From: Metabacillus niabensis
Lineage (GTDB): Bacteria > Bacillota > Bacilli > Bacillales > Bacillaceae
Assembly (NCBI RefSeq): GCF_020524345.1
Contig: NZ_JAIVLH010000009.1
Coordinates: 1 to 64,000 of the forward strand
Direction: 5' to 3'
Length of the DNA stretch: 64,000 nt
Shown here: in pieces, positions 1-7,941 of the stretch
How the letters are laid out: each line of letters starts with the position of its first letter
Numbering within the stretch: position 1 is the stretch's first letter
Made by a program: the position numbers and the translations under genes
Notes under the pieces: generated by a model
Databases searched by the model: none
Told to the model about the DNA's origin: nothing
The model's input: only the letters and a program-made list of their open reading frames with translations

Positions 1-80
1 CTAGGTGTGTGAGAAGCTTTTTCTTTGGTTATCTTAGGAAATTTATTAATCTTTATAAGAACATTTTAAGAAAATAAAAA

Positions 81-143
81 AGCTTGTAGAGAAAAACACC
101 CACTTTCTCTACAAGCTGAGAGTGCCTTTGGCACTCTTTTTTT
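81..143 (+). terminator. Tandem intrinsic terminator upstream of spoIIGA
   Basis: Two hairpins lie back to back. The first has 14-bp arms at 81-94 and 104-117. The second has 8-bp arms at 119-126 and 130-137 with a TTT loop and runs directly into a T tract. The second has the form of a Rho-independent terminator. It presumably ends transcription of the gene to the left of the window, which is not visible. Confidence 0.8.
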
Positions 144-215
144 CTGTTTTTACCTTCTTTTGATTAAGACAGTAAACAATTCTTTCTTAAATTTCCCATT
201 TTCTATGATTCTAAC

Positions 216-304
216 CTGTCGACAAAAATTCTGATAATCTACCAAAAATACTTACGGTTTCTCGGCAGTAAATGACAGACTTCCTATTGAATTGGATTTA
301 TACT
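216..304 (+). promoter_or_regulatory. Probable Spo0A-activated spoIIG promoter
   Basis: A -35-like ATGACA (272-277) and a -10 TATACT (299-304) are separated by 21 bp. This wide spacing is known for the B. subtilis spoIIG promoter, which needs phosphorylated Spo0A to work with sigma-A. A TGTCGAC core at 217-223, one mismatch from the 0A-box core TGTCGAA, lies about 90 bp upstream of the expected start site, as the upstream 0A site does in B. subtilis. I see no clear 0A box overlapping the -35. The rest of 144-368 shows no gene. Confidence 0.55.
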
Positions 305-368
305 AGTTCCAACAGGTGCTCATCTATTGATCTACTATAAAACGGGATAGATAATAGGAGGGATTCGT

Positions 369-440
369 ATGACACGAGGGGAAGGAGTAACAGATGTCTA
401 TTTATTTAGACGTAATTTGGCTTTTAAACTTTTCCTTTGA
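369..440 (+). other. Candidate 23-codon leader ORF overlapping spoIIGA start
   Basis: An ATG at 369 is preceded at ideal distance by AGGAGG (356-361 region) and reads 23 codons to a TGA at 438-440. It is out of frame with spoIIGA, whose start at 394 lies inside it. The ribosome site of this ORF looks stronger than that of spoIIGA (AAGGAG, 6 nt spacing). Whether it is translated is unknown; see findings. Confidence 0.35.
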
Positions 441-1323
441 TTTATTTCTACTTGTTCTAACAGCAATCGTGTTAAAAAGGAAAATAAATAAATTACGAAT
501 GGTTTTGGCAGCTCTTATTGGGTCAAGTATTGTAATAATGATGTTTACACCATTAGCTTTTCTTGCGAATCATCCATTAGGAAAAATGTTTATCTCCGTT
601 TTAATGGTTTTGACAGCTTTTGGTTTTAAAAGATTCCGTTTCTTTTTCCAAGGACTCCTTACCTTTTATTTTGTAACCTTTTTGGTTGGTGGTGGAATGA
701 TTGGAATACATTATTTTTTACAGCAGGAAATGACATATTTAGAAGGGGTTTTAATGACAAATTCGACTGGTTTTGGTCACCCAATTAGCTGGTTATTTGT
801 TCTAATTGGTTTTCCTGTATTATGGTTGTTTGCAAGAAATAGCATAGAAGGAATTGAAACTAAAAAAATCCATTATGACCAGTTAGTAAAGGTACACATT
901 ACTGTGGAAAATATTCAGTTTTCATTGAAGGGGCTTATTGATAGTGGAAATCAACTGTTTGATCCAATTACAAGAAGTCCTGTCATGATTATCGATACGT
1001 TAAAAGTCCAGGAATTTCTTCCAAAGCTTCTAGTTCATCTAGCTATCCAGGATGATGTAATGAAAGCAATGAGTGAACAAAACGAAGGTCATGCTTGGGA
1101 ACATAGGGTTCGTATTATCCCTTACCGCGTAGTAGGAAGTGAGCATCAATTTCTCTTAGGCTTTAAACCTGATGAAGTTTGTATCGAAACCAAAAATGAA
1201 ACCTTAAAAGTTCAAAAAACAATTATTGGTTTAAACCGTACAACCTTATCCTCTGAGGATGCTTATGAATGCATTGTTCATCCGAAAATGCTTCAGGGAC
1301 CATCGATTCAGCAAGTGTCTTAG
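394..1323 (+). CDS. spoIIGA: SpoIIGA, membrane aspartic protease that processes pro-SigE
   Basis: SpoIIGA cleaves the pro-sequence from SigE in the mother cell once the forespore signal SpoIIR arrives. The product is 309 residues, the family length. The N-terminal half (about 1-150) is a run of hydrophobic membrane segments; the C-terminal half is soluble and carries the aspartic-protease motif D-S-G-N at 183-186, with Asp183 the presumed catalytic residue. The ATG at 394 is preceded by AAGGAG. The next gene is its substrate sigE, 124 nt downstream, the usual spoIIG operon arrangement. Identification is firm; the start is slightly complicated by an overlapping leader ORF. Confidence 0.96.
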   Translation: MSIYLDVIWLLNFSFDLFLLVLTAIVLKRKINKLRMVLAALIGSSIVIMMFTPLAFLANHPLGKMFISVLMVLTAFGFKRFRFFFQGLLTFYFVTFLVGGGMIGIHYFLQQEMTYLEGVLMTNSTGFGHPISWLFVLIGFPVLWLFARNSIEGIETKKIHYDQLVKVHITVENIQFSLKGLIDSGNQLFDPITRSPVMIIDTLKVQEFLPKLLVHLAIQDDVMKAMSEQNEGHAWEHRVRIIPYRVVGSEHQFLLGFKPDEVCIETKNETLKVQKTIIGLNRTTLSSEDAYECIVHPKMLQGPSIQQVS

Positions 1324-1447
1324 TGATGTTACTTCTATCATACTCTGTAAAGAACCATTTAGTACGGCAGAGTATATTTCTTTTGAAAATTATTTAGTAA
1401 ATGTTATGTAATAGTGGCCCATTAATTATGATTTGAGGGGGAGGAAA

Positions 1448-2167
1448 ATGAAGAAATTAAAATTACATCTTACTTACTTATGGTATAAGCTATTAATAAA
1501 ACTTGGTATTAAATCTGATGAGGTTTACTACATAGGAGGCAGTGAAGCATTACCGCCACCTCTCTCGAAAGAAGAGGAAGAAGTATTATTGCAAAAGCTA
1601 CCATCTGGTGATAAGGCGGCAAGATCGATTTTAATCGAGAGAAATCTTAGACTTGTAGTGTATATCGCTAGAAAATTTGAGAATACAGGAATTAATATTG
1701 AGGATTTAATTAGTATAGGTACAATTGGATTAATTAAAGCTGTTAATACATTTAATCCAGAAAAGAAAATTAAACTTGCTACATATGCATCCCGCTGTAT
1801 CGAAAATGAAATTTTAATGTATTTACGGAGGAACAACAAACTTCGTTCCGAGGTGTCTTTTGATGAACCGCTGAACATTGACTGGGATGGAAATGAATTA
1901 TTATTGTCTGATGTATTAGGAACAGAAGATGATATTATTACAAAGGATTTGGAAGCAAACGTAGATCGAAAATTGCTTTTAAAAGCTCTTCAGCAATTAA
2001 ATGATCGAGAAAAACAAATTATGGAGCTCCGATTTGGGTTACAGGGTGGTGAAGAAAAAACCCAAAAGGATGTTGCGGATATGCTTGGAATATCCCAATC
2101 TTATATTTCAAGACTTGAAAAAAGAATTATTAAAAGGTTGCAAAAAGAATTTAATAAAATGGTGTAA
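1448..2167 (+). CDS. sigE: RNA polymerase sigma-E precursor, early mother-cell sigma factor
   Basis: SigE drives early mother-cell gene expression in sporulation. The product is 239 residues when started at the ATG at 1448, which follows a very strong ribosome site (GAGGGGGAGG); a TTG five codons upstream is open but lies before the ribosome site and is rejected. The first 27-29 residues are a basic, hydrophobic pro-sequence (MKKLKLHL...) removed by SpoIIGA. Region 2 ([17 protein letters not shown]) and the region 4 helix-turn-helix ([19 protein letters not shown]) are both evident. It is the second gene of the spoIIG operon. Confidence 0.97.
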   Translation: MKKLKLHLTYLWYKLLIKLGIKSDEVYYIGGSEALPPPLSKEEEEVLLQKLPSGDKAARSILIERNLRLVVYIARKFENTGINIEDLISIGTIGLIKAVNTFNPEKKIKLATYASRCIENEILMYLRRNNKLRSEVSFDEPLNIDWDGNELLLSDVLGTEDDIITKDLEANVDRKLLLKALQQLNDREKQIMELRFGLQGGEEKTQKDVADMLGISQSYISRLEKRIIKRLQKEFNKMV

Positions 2168-2245
2168 AAAATTTTTTTATTCTATCAAAGCCTATTATAT
2201 CAATAAGGATGAGGATATCTGCTTCAAGTGACCTATAAAGCTTGT

Positions 2246-2273
2246 GCATATTTTTTCCTGTCGAGGAGATACT
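2246..2273 (+). promoter_or_regulatory. Candidate forespore (sigma-F/sigma-G) promoter of sigG
   Basis: GCATA (2246-2250) resembles the -35 and GGAGATACT (2265-2273) fits the sigma-F -10 pattern GGnnAnAnT exactly. The spacing of 14 nt is one or two short of the usual value. Known biology supports a forespore promoter here, because sigG is transcribed by sigma-F and then by sigma-G itself. The call rests on motif reading only. Confidence 0.45.
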
Positions 2274-2310
2274 TAACTCTGTACAGCAACTCCTGTTAGG
2301 AGGGAAAAAT

Positions 2311-3090
2311 GTGACAAGAAATAAAGTCGAAATTTGTGGAGTAGATACCTCAAAACTTCCAGTTCTTAAGAATGAGAAAATGAGAGAACTATTTAAGCAA
2401 ATGCAAAACGGAGACTTATCAGCAAGAGAAGAGCTGGTAAATGGCAACTTAAGATTGGTACTTAGTGTAATCCAGCGATTTAACAACAGAGGAGAGTTTG
2501 TTGACGATTTGTTTCAAGTTGGCTGTATAGGATTAATGAAATCCATCGATAATTTTGACTTAGGCCAGAATGTCAAATTTTCAACATATGCTGTACCAAT
2601 GATTATCGGAGAAATCCGTAGATACTTAAGAGACAATAATCCTATCCGGGTATCCCGCTCACTTCGAGACATTGCTTATAAGGCACTTCAGGTAAGAGAA
2701 CGCCTCATGAGTGAAACATCTAGGGAACCTACTGCAGAGGAAATATCAAAAGAGCTTGATGTGCCTCATGAGGAGATTGTGTTCGCACTTGATGCTATCC
2801 AGGACCCGGTATCACTGTTTGAACCGATCTATAATGATGGTGGAGATCCAATCTTTGTTATGGATCAGTTAAGTGATGAAAAGAATCGCGATATTCAATG
2901 GATTGAGGAATTAGCTTTAAAAGAAGGCATGAGACGTCTAAATAGTCGGGAAAAGCTAATTTTAAGAAAACGCTTCTTCCAAGGTAAAACTCAAATGGAA
3001 GTTGCCGAAGAAATTGGAATATCTCAAGCACAAGTGTCAAGGCTTGAAAAAGCTGCAATCAAACAAATGAATAAAAATATTCAAAACTAA
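2311..3090 (+). CDS. sigG: RNA polymerase sigma-G, late forespore sigma factor
   Basis: SigG directs late forespore genes after engulfment. The product is 259 residues starting from GTG at 2311, which has TAGGAGGG six bases upstream; longer in-frame starts exist but lack a ribosome site and would read into the promoter. The sequence after the start (RNKVEICGVDTSKLPVL) matches the family N-terminus. Region 2 (NGNLRLVLSVIQRFNNRGE), region 3 and the region 4 helix-turn-helix (EVAEEIGISQAQVSRLEKA) are present. It lies 143 nt after sigE with its own promoter-like sequence in between and a strong terminator behind it. Confidence 0.97.
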   Translation: MTRNKVEICGVDTSKLPVLKNEKMRELFKQMQNGDLSAREELVNGNLRLVLSVIQRFNNRGEFVDDLFQVGCIGLMKSIDNFDLGQNVKFSTYAVPMIIGEIRRYLRDNNPIRVSRSLRDIAYKALQVRERLMSETSREPTAEEISKELDVPHEEIVFALDAIQDPVSLFEPIYNDGGDPIFVMDQLSDEKNRDIQWIEELALKEGMRRLNSREKLILRKRFFQGKTQMEVAEEIGISQAQVSRLEKAAIKQMNKNIQN

Positions 3091-3114
3091 GGCTCCTCAT
3101 TATGAGGAGCCTTT
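3089..3114 (+). terminator. Intrinsic terminator of sigG
   Basis: A perfect hairpin, AAGGCTCCTCAT and its complement around a single T, begins at the sigG stop codon and is followed by a short T run. The stem is GC-rich relative to its surroundings. The stretch to 3400 beyond it holds no gene I can support. Confidence 0.85.
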
Positions 3115-3313
3115 ATCCGTTTATCCCACTTTAAAGGGCAGTAAAACTCTACTTTAGATCAGAGAGAAGCGAAGAAAATAATTGGGAGATAATTGTTTCT
3201 AAACATCTGCTGAAGGAGAGGACGTCCAAGTCAGTCTGAACATAAGATGTGTGGTTTTTATCGTGATAAATCTCATTTATATTATAAAATACAAGAAATA
3301 ATTTACTTGTTTT

Positions 3314-3343
3314 GAATAGTTCGTACCCTAACTAACATAGATA
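3314..3343 (+). promoter_or_regulatory. Candidate sigma-E-type promoter of ylmC
   Basis: GAATAGT (3314-3320) resembles the sigma-E -35 consensus KMATATT and CATAGATA (3336-3343) resembles the -10 CATACAHT, with 15 nt between them, which is the normal spacing. YlmC-type proteins are linked to sporulation, so mother-cell expression is plausible. Both hexamers carry mismatches. Confidence 0.35.
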
Positions 3344-3400
3344 TGTATGAGGGGAGTTAGTGAATTGTGACGACCGACGAAAGACATTGGAGGGAAGCTT

Positions 3401-3655
3401 ATGTATATTTCTGAGTTCCAAACAAAAGATGTTGTCAACGTTTCGGATGGGAAAAAGTTGGGGAATATTGGAGACTTCGATATAAATGTTACAACAGGTA
3501 AGATACAAGCTATTATAATTAATGGGAATGGGAGAATGCTGGGTTTCTTTGGGAAAGAAGAAGAATTTATCATTCCTTGGAGAAATATAGTTAAAATTGG
3601 GGAAGATGTTATTTTAGTTAGAATGAATCGACAAAATGAGATACAAGATGAATAA
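3401..3655 (+). CDS. ylmC: YlmC/YmxH-family PRC-barrel sporulation protein
   Basis: An 84-residue protein of the YlmC/YmxH family. The sequence is a single small beta-rich domain of the PRC-barrel type: alternating short strands (KDVVNVSDGKKLGNIGDFDI) and a GFFGKEEEFIIPW stretch typical of the family. No signal peptide or membrane segment is visible. The family is widespread in spore formers and is annotated as sporulation-related, but its molecular role is not established. A good ribosome site (GGAGGG) precedes the ATG. In B. subtilis an ABC-type gene, ylmA, lies between sigG and ylmC; here those 310 bp contain none. Confidence 0.85.
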   Translation: MYISEFQTKDVVNVSDGKKLGNIGDFDINVTTGKIQAIIINGNGRMLGFFGKEEEFIIPWRNIVKIGEDVILVRMNRQNEIQDE

Positions 3656-3747
3656 TTTCTCACTCAATACTAAACGTAGTGGGGAAAATGTGGTAAAATA
3701 AAGAGTAATAGTATACATTAAATGTCGAAAATAAGGGTTGAACATTT

Positions 3748-4584
3748 ATGAAAGCTAATGTTTTTGAGCAAATAGACGATACCCATCTAATTTTAACAAA
3801 TTGGAATAGGCTAATAAAGGGTTTGACAGTTGGCTTTTCTACAAAATCTGGTGGTGTTAGTACTGGGAACTTTACATCTTTAAATCTTGGCCTTCATGTA
3901 CAAGATCAGCCGGAAGATGTTAGAGAAAATCGAGAAGTTCTCGCGAAGTCACTCTCATTTCCAATAAAAAAATGGGTCTTTGCTGAACAAGTTCATTCAA
4001 ACAGGATAATGAAGGTGAGCAAATCCAGTTGCGGGAAGGGAAGACTCAGTTACGAAGATGGATTAACAGCTTGTGATGGCGTCTATACTACTGAAAAAGG
4101 AGTTATGTTATCCCTTTGTTTTGCAGATTGTGTTCCTTTGTACTTTATTGCTCCAAAACACTCTCTTATAGGGGTAGCACATGCAGGCTGGAAAGGGACG
4201 GTAAAAGATATAGCTGGTAAAATGGTGAAAAAGTGGCGGTTAAATGAAGGAGTAGATGCAGACGATATTTATGTTGCCATAGGCCCTTCAATAGGTGATT
4301 GCTGCTATGTCGTTGATGATCAAGTTATATCATCAATTGATAAAAGGGTATTAGATTATAAACCAATACCTTATAAACCATTGGCTAATGGAAAATATCA
4401 ACTAGATTTAAAGCTTCTTAATGAATATTATTTAAGAAATGCAGGCATTCTCAAAGAAAATGTATTAGTTTCAGACCTTTGTACAAGCTGTGAGAAAGAA
4501 TTGTTTTTTTCACATCGAAGAGATGATGGGAAAACTGGTAGAATGCTCAGTTTTATTGGAATAAATGAGGAGGTTACCCTCTAA
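3748..4584 (+). CDS. ylmD: YlmD/YfiH/LACC1-family purine-nucleoside enzyme
   Basis: A 278-residue member of the YfiH/LACC1 family, formerly called multicopper polyphenol oxidase. Characterised members act on purine nucleosides (phosphorylase, deaminase and methylthioadenosine phosphorylase activities). The Zn-binding triad is readable: His83 in EQVHSN, Cys128 in FADCVPL and His145 in HAGWKGT. A C-terminal SHRRDDGKTGRM stretch is also family-typical. It is followed after 3 nt by ylmE in the same reading frame, suggesting translational coupling. Its role in the division-linked ylm cluster is unclear. Confidence 0.9.
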   Translation: MKANVFEQIDDTHLILTNWNRLIKGLTVGFSTKSGGVSTGNFTSLNLGLHVQDQPEDVRENREVLAKSLSFPIKKWVFAEQVHSNRIMKVSKSSCGKGRLSYEDGLTACDGVYTTEKGVMLSLCFADCVPLYFIAPKHSLIGVAHAGWKGTVKDIAGKMVKKWRLNEGVDADDIYVAIGPSIGDCCYVVDDQVISSIDKRVLDYKPIPYKPLANGKYQLDLKLLNEYYLRNAGILKENVLVSDLCTSCEKELFFSHRRDDGKTGRMLSFIGINEEVTL

Positions 4585-4587
4585 CAA

Positions 4588-5274
4588 ATGAACATTCAGG
4601 ATAATTACAAAGCTATTCAACATACCATACAAACTACTTGTCAACGAGTTGGCAGAAATCCAGAGCAAATAAATGTCATAGCCGTAACAAAATATGTAAG
4701 TGTTCAACGTGCGAAGGCAGCTCTTGAAGCTGGTGTCCGTCATCTAGGTGAAAACCGGGATGATGGACTGAATGAAAAGGTAAAAGAACTAGGAAACGAT
4801 CCCATCTGGCATTTTATTGGTTCGCTACAAACACGAAAAGTGAAAAACATCATTGATAAAGTTGATTTCATTCATTCTCTTGACAGATTGTCATTAGCGA
4901 AGGAAATTGAAAAAAGATCTTCCAAACCAATGAAATGTTTTGTACAAGTAAATGCTTCCGGAGAAAAGTCTAAACATGGCTGTTCACCAGAGGAACTTGT
5001 TGATTTTATTAAGCAGTTAACTCATTATCAACATATTCAAGTTGTTGGCCTAATGACAATGGCGCCAAACACAGAAGATAAAGAAGTTATAAGAAATTGT
5101 TTTAAAAAGGTAAGACAACTTCAACATGATGTACAGGCTTTACAGTTACCATCAGCACCTTGTCACGAGTTATCAATGGGAATGTCAAATGATTATGAGA
5201 TAGCGATTGAAGAAGGTGCGACTTATATAAGAATTGGTACGTCACTTGTTGGAAACGAAACTGGAGGTGTATAA
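4588..5274 (+). CDS. ylmE: YlmE/YggS-family pyridoxal phosphate homeostasis protein
   Basis: A 228-residue alanine-racemase-fold protein that binds pyridoxal 5'-phosphate and affects its homeostasis; family members have no clear catalytic activity. The PLP lysine is Lys35 in IAVTKYVS. Further family motifs are [34 protein letters not shown] and [11 protein letters not shown]. The best ribosome site, AGGAGG at 4568-4573, is about 14 nt from the ATG, longer than usual, and the same stretch can form a small GAGG/CCTC hairpin that would shorten this distance. The start lies one codon past the ylmD stop and in the same frame. sepF follows immediately. Confidence 0.92.
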   Translation: MNIQDNYKAIQHTIQTTCQRVGRNPEQINVIAVTKYVSVQRAKAALEAGVRHLGENRDDGLNEKVKELGNDPIWHFIGSLQTRKVKNIIDKVDFIHSLDRLSLAKEIEKRSSKPMKCFVQVNASGEKSKHGCSPEELVDFIKQLTHYQHIQVVGLMTMAPNTEDKEVIRNCFKKVRQLQHDVQALQLPSAPCHELSMGMSNDYEIAIEEGATYIRIGTSLVGNETGGV

Positions 5275-5275
5275 T

Positions 5276-5725
5276 ATGTCAATTAAAAATAGGTTTAAAA
5301 GCTTTTTTGCCTTAGATGACGAAGAATATGAATATGAGGAACCTGAAACGAAAGAACCGCAATATGAGGCTCCACAGCCACAAACTTTTCAAAATAAAAC
5401 GCCACAATCACCTAAACAAAATGTTGTAAGTTTGCAAAGTGTTCAGAAATCGTCTAAAGTTGTTTTAAGTGAGCCTAGGGTGTATGCAGAAGCGCAGGAA
5501 ATTGCAGATCAATTAAAAAATCGTCGTGCTGTCGTTGTTAATCTACAAAGTATACAAAGAGATCAAGCAAAACGGATAGTGGATTTTCTGAGTGGCACTG
5601 TTTATGCAATAGGTGGGGATATTCAACGAATTGGCACCGATATCTTTTTATGCACCCCTGATAATGTGGATGTATCGGGAGCAATATCTGAATTAGTATC
5701 AGAAGATGATCATCAAAGGTGGTAG
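5276..5725 (+). CDS. sepF: SepF, cell-division protein binding FtsZ and membrane
   Basis: SepF anchors FtsZ to the membrane and bundles its polymers at the septum. The product is 149 residues from the ATG at 5276 (ribosome site GGAGGTG). Residues about 1-15 ([15 protein letters not shown]) form the amphipathic membrane helix, 16-70 are an acidic then Gln/Pro-rich linker, and 75-145 are the conserved domain ([25 protein letters not shown]). A longer in-frame start is rejected because it overlaps ylmE and lacks a ribosome site. It sits in the ylm cluster with ylmG and divIVA, as is general in Gram-positives. Confidence 0.95.
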   Translation: MSIKNRFKSFFALDDEEYEYEEPETKEPQYEAPQPQTFQNKTPQSPKQNVVSLQSVQKSSKVVLSEPRVYAEAQEIADQLKNRRAVVVNLQSIQRDQAKRIVDFLSGTVYAIGGDIQRIGTDIFLCTPDNVDVSGAISELVSEDDHQRW

Positions 5726-5731
5726 GCAAAC

Positions 5732-5995
5732 ATGAGTATATTGTTAAGTTTAATTAACACTCTAATCACGTTTTACTCGTATGCGCTTATCGTATACATA
5801 TTACTATCGTGGTTTCCTGGAGCTAGAGAATCAGGTTTTGGCCAATTCTTGGCTAAAATCTGCGAACCGTATTTAGAGCCTTTCCGAAAAATTATTCCTC
5901 CATTAGGAATGATTGATATTTCACCAATTGTCGCAATCTTAGCCTTACGTTTTGCTCAATATGGGGTTTCTTCAATATTTAGAATGATTGGCTAG
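5732..5995 (+). CDS. ylmG: YlmG, YggT-family small membrane protein
   Basis: An 87-residue integral membrane protein with two hydrophobic segments, about 3-28 and 60-80, separated by the family motif around [13 protein letters not shown] and [14 protein letters not shown]. YggT/YlmG proteins are linked to division and, in plastids and other systems, to membrane-complex organisation; the exact activity in bacilli is not known. The ATG lies 6 nt after the sepF stop behind AAAGGTGG, so the two genes are co-transcribed. A strong terminator follows at once, so the ylmC-ylmG unit ends here. Confidence 0.92.
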   Translation: MSILLSLINTLITFYSYALIVYILLSWFPGARESGFGQFLAKICEPYLEPFRKIIPPLGMIDISPIVAILALRFAQYGVSSIFRMIG

Positions 5996-6022
5996 GGACT
6001 ATTAGTATAGTCCCTCTTTTTT
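5994..6022 (+). terminator. Intrinsic terminator after ylmG
   Basis: A perfect 9-bp stem (AGGGACTAT and its complement, 5994-6002 and 6007-6015) with a TAGT loop is followed by C and a run of seven T. It begins within the ylmG stop codon. Confidence 0.9.
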
Positions 6023-6125
6023 TATCTTTTTAGAACTATGGTAAAACTCCTTAACAGCTGTTAGACCAAAGGAAACAAATTTTCATCTTTAGTATCTGAA
6101 TCTTTTTATATAATGGAGTTGAATT

Positions 6126-6902
6126 ATGAATCAAATTTATCAACATTTTCGACAGGAAGAACGGCAATTTATTGATCAAGTAGTAGAGTGGAAGGAAAAC
6201 GTTCAAAATCAATACAGTCCAAAATTAACAGATTTTTTAGATCCTCGTGAACAGGAAATCGTCTCTTCTGTTATAGGAGAACATTTAGATGCAAAGGTTT
6301 CCTTTTCAGGTGGTGTTGAGGATACAGAAAGAAAACGTGTTTTAGTCTATCCTGATTATTATCAAGTATCAGAGGAAGATTTTAAACTATCTTTGTTTGA
6401 AGTTCAATATGCCTCTAAATTTATTACCTTGCAACATAGGCAAGTATTAGGATCTTTAATGAGCCTCGGATTAAAACGCAGTAAGTTTGGCGACATCCGT
6501 TTTCATAATGATACAGTTCAATTTATATGTGCAACTGAGATCTCTGAGTATCTTAGAACTAATTTTAAAGAAATTGGCCGTGCAAAGATATCTTTGAAAG
6601 AAATTGATTCTTATCAATTCATTCCCAATAAAGAAGAGGTACAAGAAATGGTCTCGACTGTTTCTTCGTTAAGACTAGATGTGGTAGGAGCAGCTATTTG
6701 TAATTTATCACGTCAAAAAATTCAACCTTTGATCACCAATGGTCATGTAAAGGTAAATTGGAAAATCGTTGATTCAGCTTCGTTTGAATGTCAAGAAGGA
6801 GATACTTTATCAATACGAGGATATGGAAGAAGTAAGTTGACCTCCATTGAAGGAAGAACGAAAAAAGATCGAGTTAGGATTGTTGTTAGTAAACAAAAAT
6901 AA
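6126..6902 (+). CDS. ylmH: YlmH, S4-domain RNA-binding protein
   Basis: A 258-residue protein with an N-terminal YlmH-specific RNA-binding domain and a C-terminal S4 domain at about 180-245 (SSLRLDVVGAAICNLSRQKIQ..., then HVKVNWKIVDS). B. subtilis YlmH has been reported to act in ribosome-associated quality control by binding stalled 50S subunits carrying peptidyl-tRNA, alongside RqcH and RqcP. rqcH is present further along this window at 32-34 kb. The ATG at 6126 follows GGAG at 8-nt spacing. It lies between a terminator and divIVA, with 125 bp before divIVA. Confidence 0.93.
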   Translation: MNQIYQHFRQEERQFIDQVVEWKENVQNQYSPKLTDFLDPREQEIVSSVIGEHLDAKVSFSGGVEDTERKRVLVYPDYYQVSEEDFKLSLFEVQYASKFITLQHRQVLGSLMSLGLKRSKFGDIRFHNDTVQFICATEISEYLRTNFKEIGRAKISLKEIDSYQFIPNKEEVQEMVSTVSSLRLDVVGAAICNLSRQKIQPLITNGHVKVNWKIVDSASFECQEGDTLSIRGYGRSKLTSIEGRTKKDRVRIVVSKQK

Positions 6903-7027
6903 AGTTTGTGCTATCATATAATAAAATAATTTAAAAGAAATAGCAGGATTTTCAACAAACATGTCGAAATATGATTTATAATGTTGTCAAGGATTAACTA
7001 TTTCACTACATATTGGAGGTGGCATCC

Positions 7028-7534
7028 ATGCCTTTAACACCTTTAGACATCCATAATAAGGAATTTAATAAGGGGTTTCGTGGATATGATGAAGATGAAG
7101 TAAATGAGTTTTTAGATCAAGTCATAAAAGATTATGAGATGATTATCCGCGAAAAGAAAGAACTTGAATCTCGTGTAACAGAATTAAATGAAAAATTAGG
7201 TCATTTTACCAATATTGAAGAGACATTGAATAAATCAATTGTGATCGCTCAAGAAGCAGCAGAAGAAGTGAAGAGAAACGCTCAAAAAGAATCAAAGCTT
7301 ATCATTAAAGAAGCTGAGAAAAATGCTGACCGTATTATTAATGAATCATTATCAAAATCACGAAAAATCGCGATGGAGATTGAAGAACTTAAAAAGCAAT
7401 CAAAAGTATTTAGAACTCGTTTCCAAATGTTGATTGAAGCTCAACTTGACCTTCTTAAAAATGACGATTGGGATCATTTATTAGAGTATGAGGTTGAACC
7501 TGTTTTTGGTGAAGCCGAGGAAACAAAAAGCTAA
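7028..7534 (+). CDS. divIVA: DivIVA, polar and septal coiled-coil scaffold
   Basis: DivIVA binds negatively curved membrane at septa and poles and recruits the Min system and, during sporulation, chromosome-anchoring proteins. The product is 168 residues starting at the ATG at 7028, preceded by GGAGGTGG; a TTG five codons upstream is before the ribosome site and rejected. The N-terminal lipid-binding domain (MPLTPLDIHNKEFNKGFRGY) contains Phe and Arg residues for membrane contact. A long coiled coil covers about 30-150, and the conserved C-terminal block (TRFQMLIEAQLDLLKNDDWD) is intact. Its terminator overlaps the ileS promoter. Confidence 0.96.
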   Translation: MPLTPLDIHNKEFNKGFRGYDEDEVNEFLDQVIKDYEMIIREKKELESRVTELNEKLGHFTNIEETLNKSIVIAQEAAEEVKRNAQKESKLIIKEAEKNADRIINESLSKSRKIAMEIEELKKQSKVFRTRFQMLIEAQLDLLKNDDWDHLLEYEVEPVFGEAEETKS

Positions 7535-7557
7535 ACCTTGACTTTTTGTTTTTTTAT
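7521..7557 (+). terminator. Intrinsic terminator of divIVA overlapping the ileS promoter
   Basis: The arms AAACAAAAAG (7521-7530) and CTTTTTGTTT (7542-7551) form a perfect 10-bp stem followed by a T run. The divIVA stop codon (7532-7534) lies in the loop, so the 5' arm is coding sequence. The 3' arm and loop contain the -35 hexamer of the next promoter. Confidence 0.7.
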
Positions 7558-7567
7558 CGCATATAAT
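7538..7567 (+). promoter_or_regulatory. Sigma-A promoter of the ileS T-box transcript
   Basis: TTGACT (7538-7543) and TATAAT (7562-7567) are separated by 18 bp. The expected start near 7574 places the whole T-box leader downstream, as required. Confidence 0.75.
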
Positions 7568-7599
7568 ACGGAAACGTAGATATTTTTTGAAAACTCATA

Positions 7600-7855
7600 A
7601 CACAAAAGTTAAACGGTGAAAGGGACAGTAGTCTTTTAGCAACCTTATTTAAGCGAATCGGGGATGGTGGAAGCTCGACATAAGGGTAAAAGATGAAGAT
7701 CACCCTGGAGTTCCATGCTGAACATATCTAATAAGTAAGCTATGGCGATACATTCACGTTACGAATGATGGAGTGGATTAAATATTATATTTAATCTAAT
7801 AGGGTGGTACCGCGAGATAACCTTCTCGTCCCTTGTAGGGATGAGAAGGTTTTTT
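7600..7855 (+). ncRNA. T-box riboswitch for isoleucine, upstream of ileS
   Basis: The leader contains the invariant T-box AGGGTGGTACCGCG at 7801-7814 and a terminator hairpin with arms at 7819-7832 and 7838-7851 followed by T residues. The TGGT in the T-box would pair with the ACCA end of a tRNA with discriminator A, as tRNA-Ile has. A likely Ile specifier, ATC at 7726-7728, is in the expected part of stem I, though I did not fold the RNA. Uncharged tRNA-Ile would favour the antiterminator and so turn ileS on. Confidence 0.93.
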
Positions 7856-7941
7856 GTGTTTTCAAGAGGTTGGAATTAATCTCATGAGATAGAAAACAGA
7901 AAATAGCTAAATAAAGATGAATAAATTTGGAGGAATACTAA

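Noticed and set aside
1433-1447. TTG start for sigE five codons upstream
   Set aside because: It precedes the GAGGGGGAGG ribosome site that clearly serves the ATG at 1448.
3722-3728. TGTCGAA upstream of ylmD, and another at 6962-6968 upstream of divIVA, as Spo0A boxes
   Set aside because: A 7-mer is expected a few times by chance in 64 kb on two strands, and neither is set against a clear promoter with suitable geometry.
3748-4584. Annotation as multicopper oxidase/laccase
   Set aside because: The His-Cys-His zinc triad is that of the YfiH/LACC1 purine enzymes and typical multicopper His-X-His motifs are absent.
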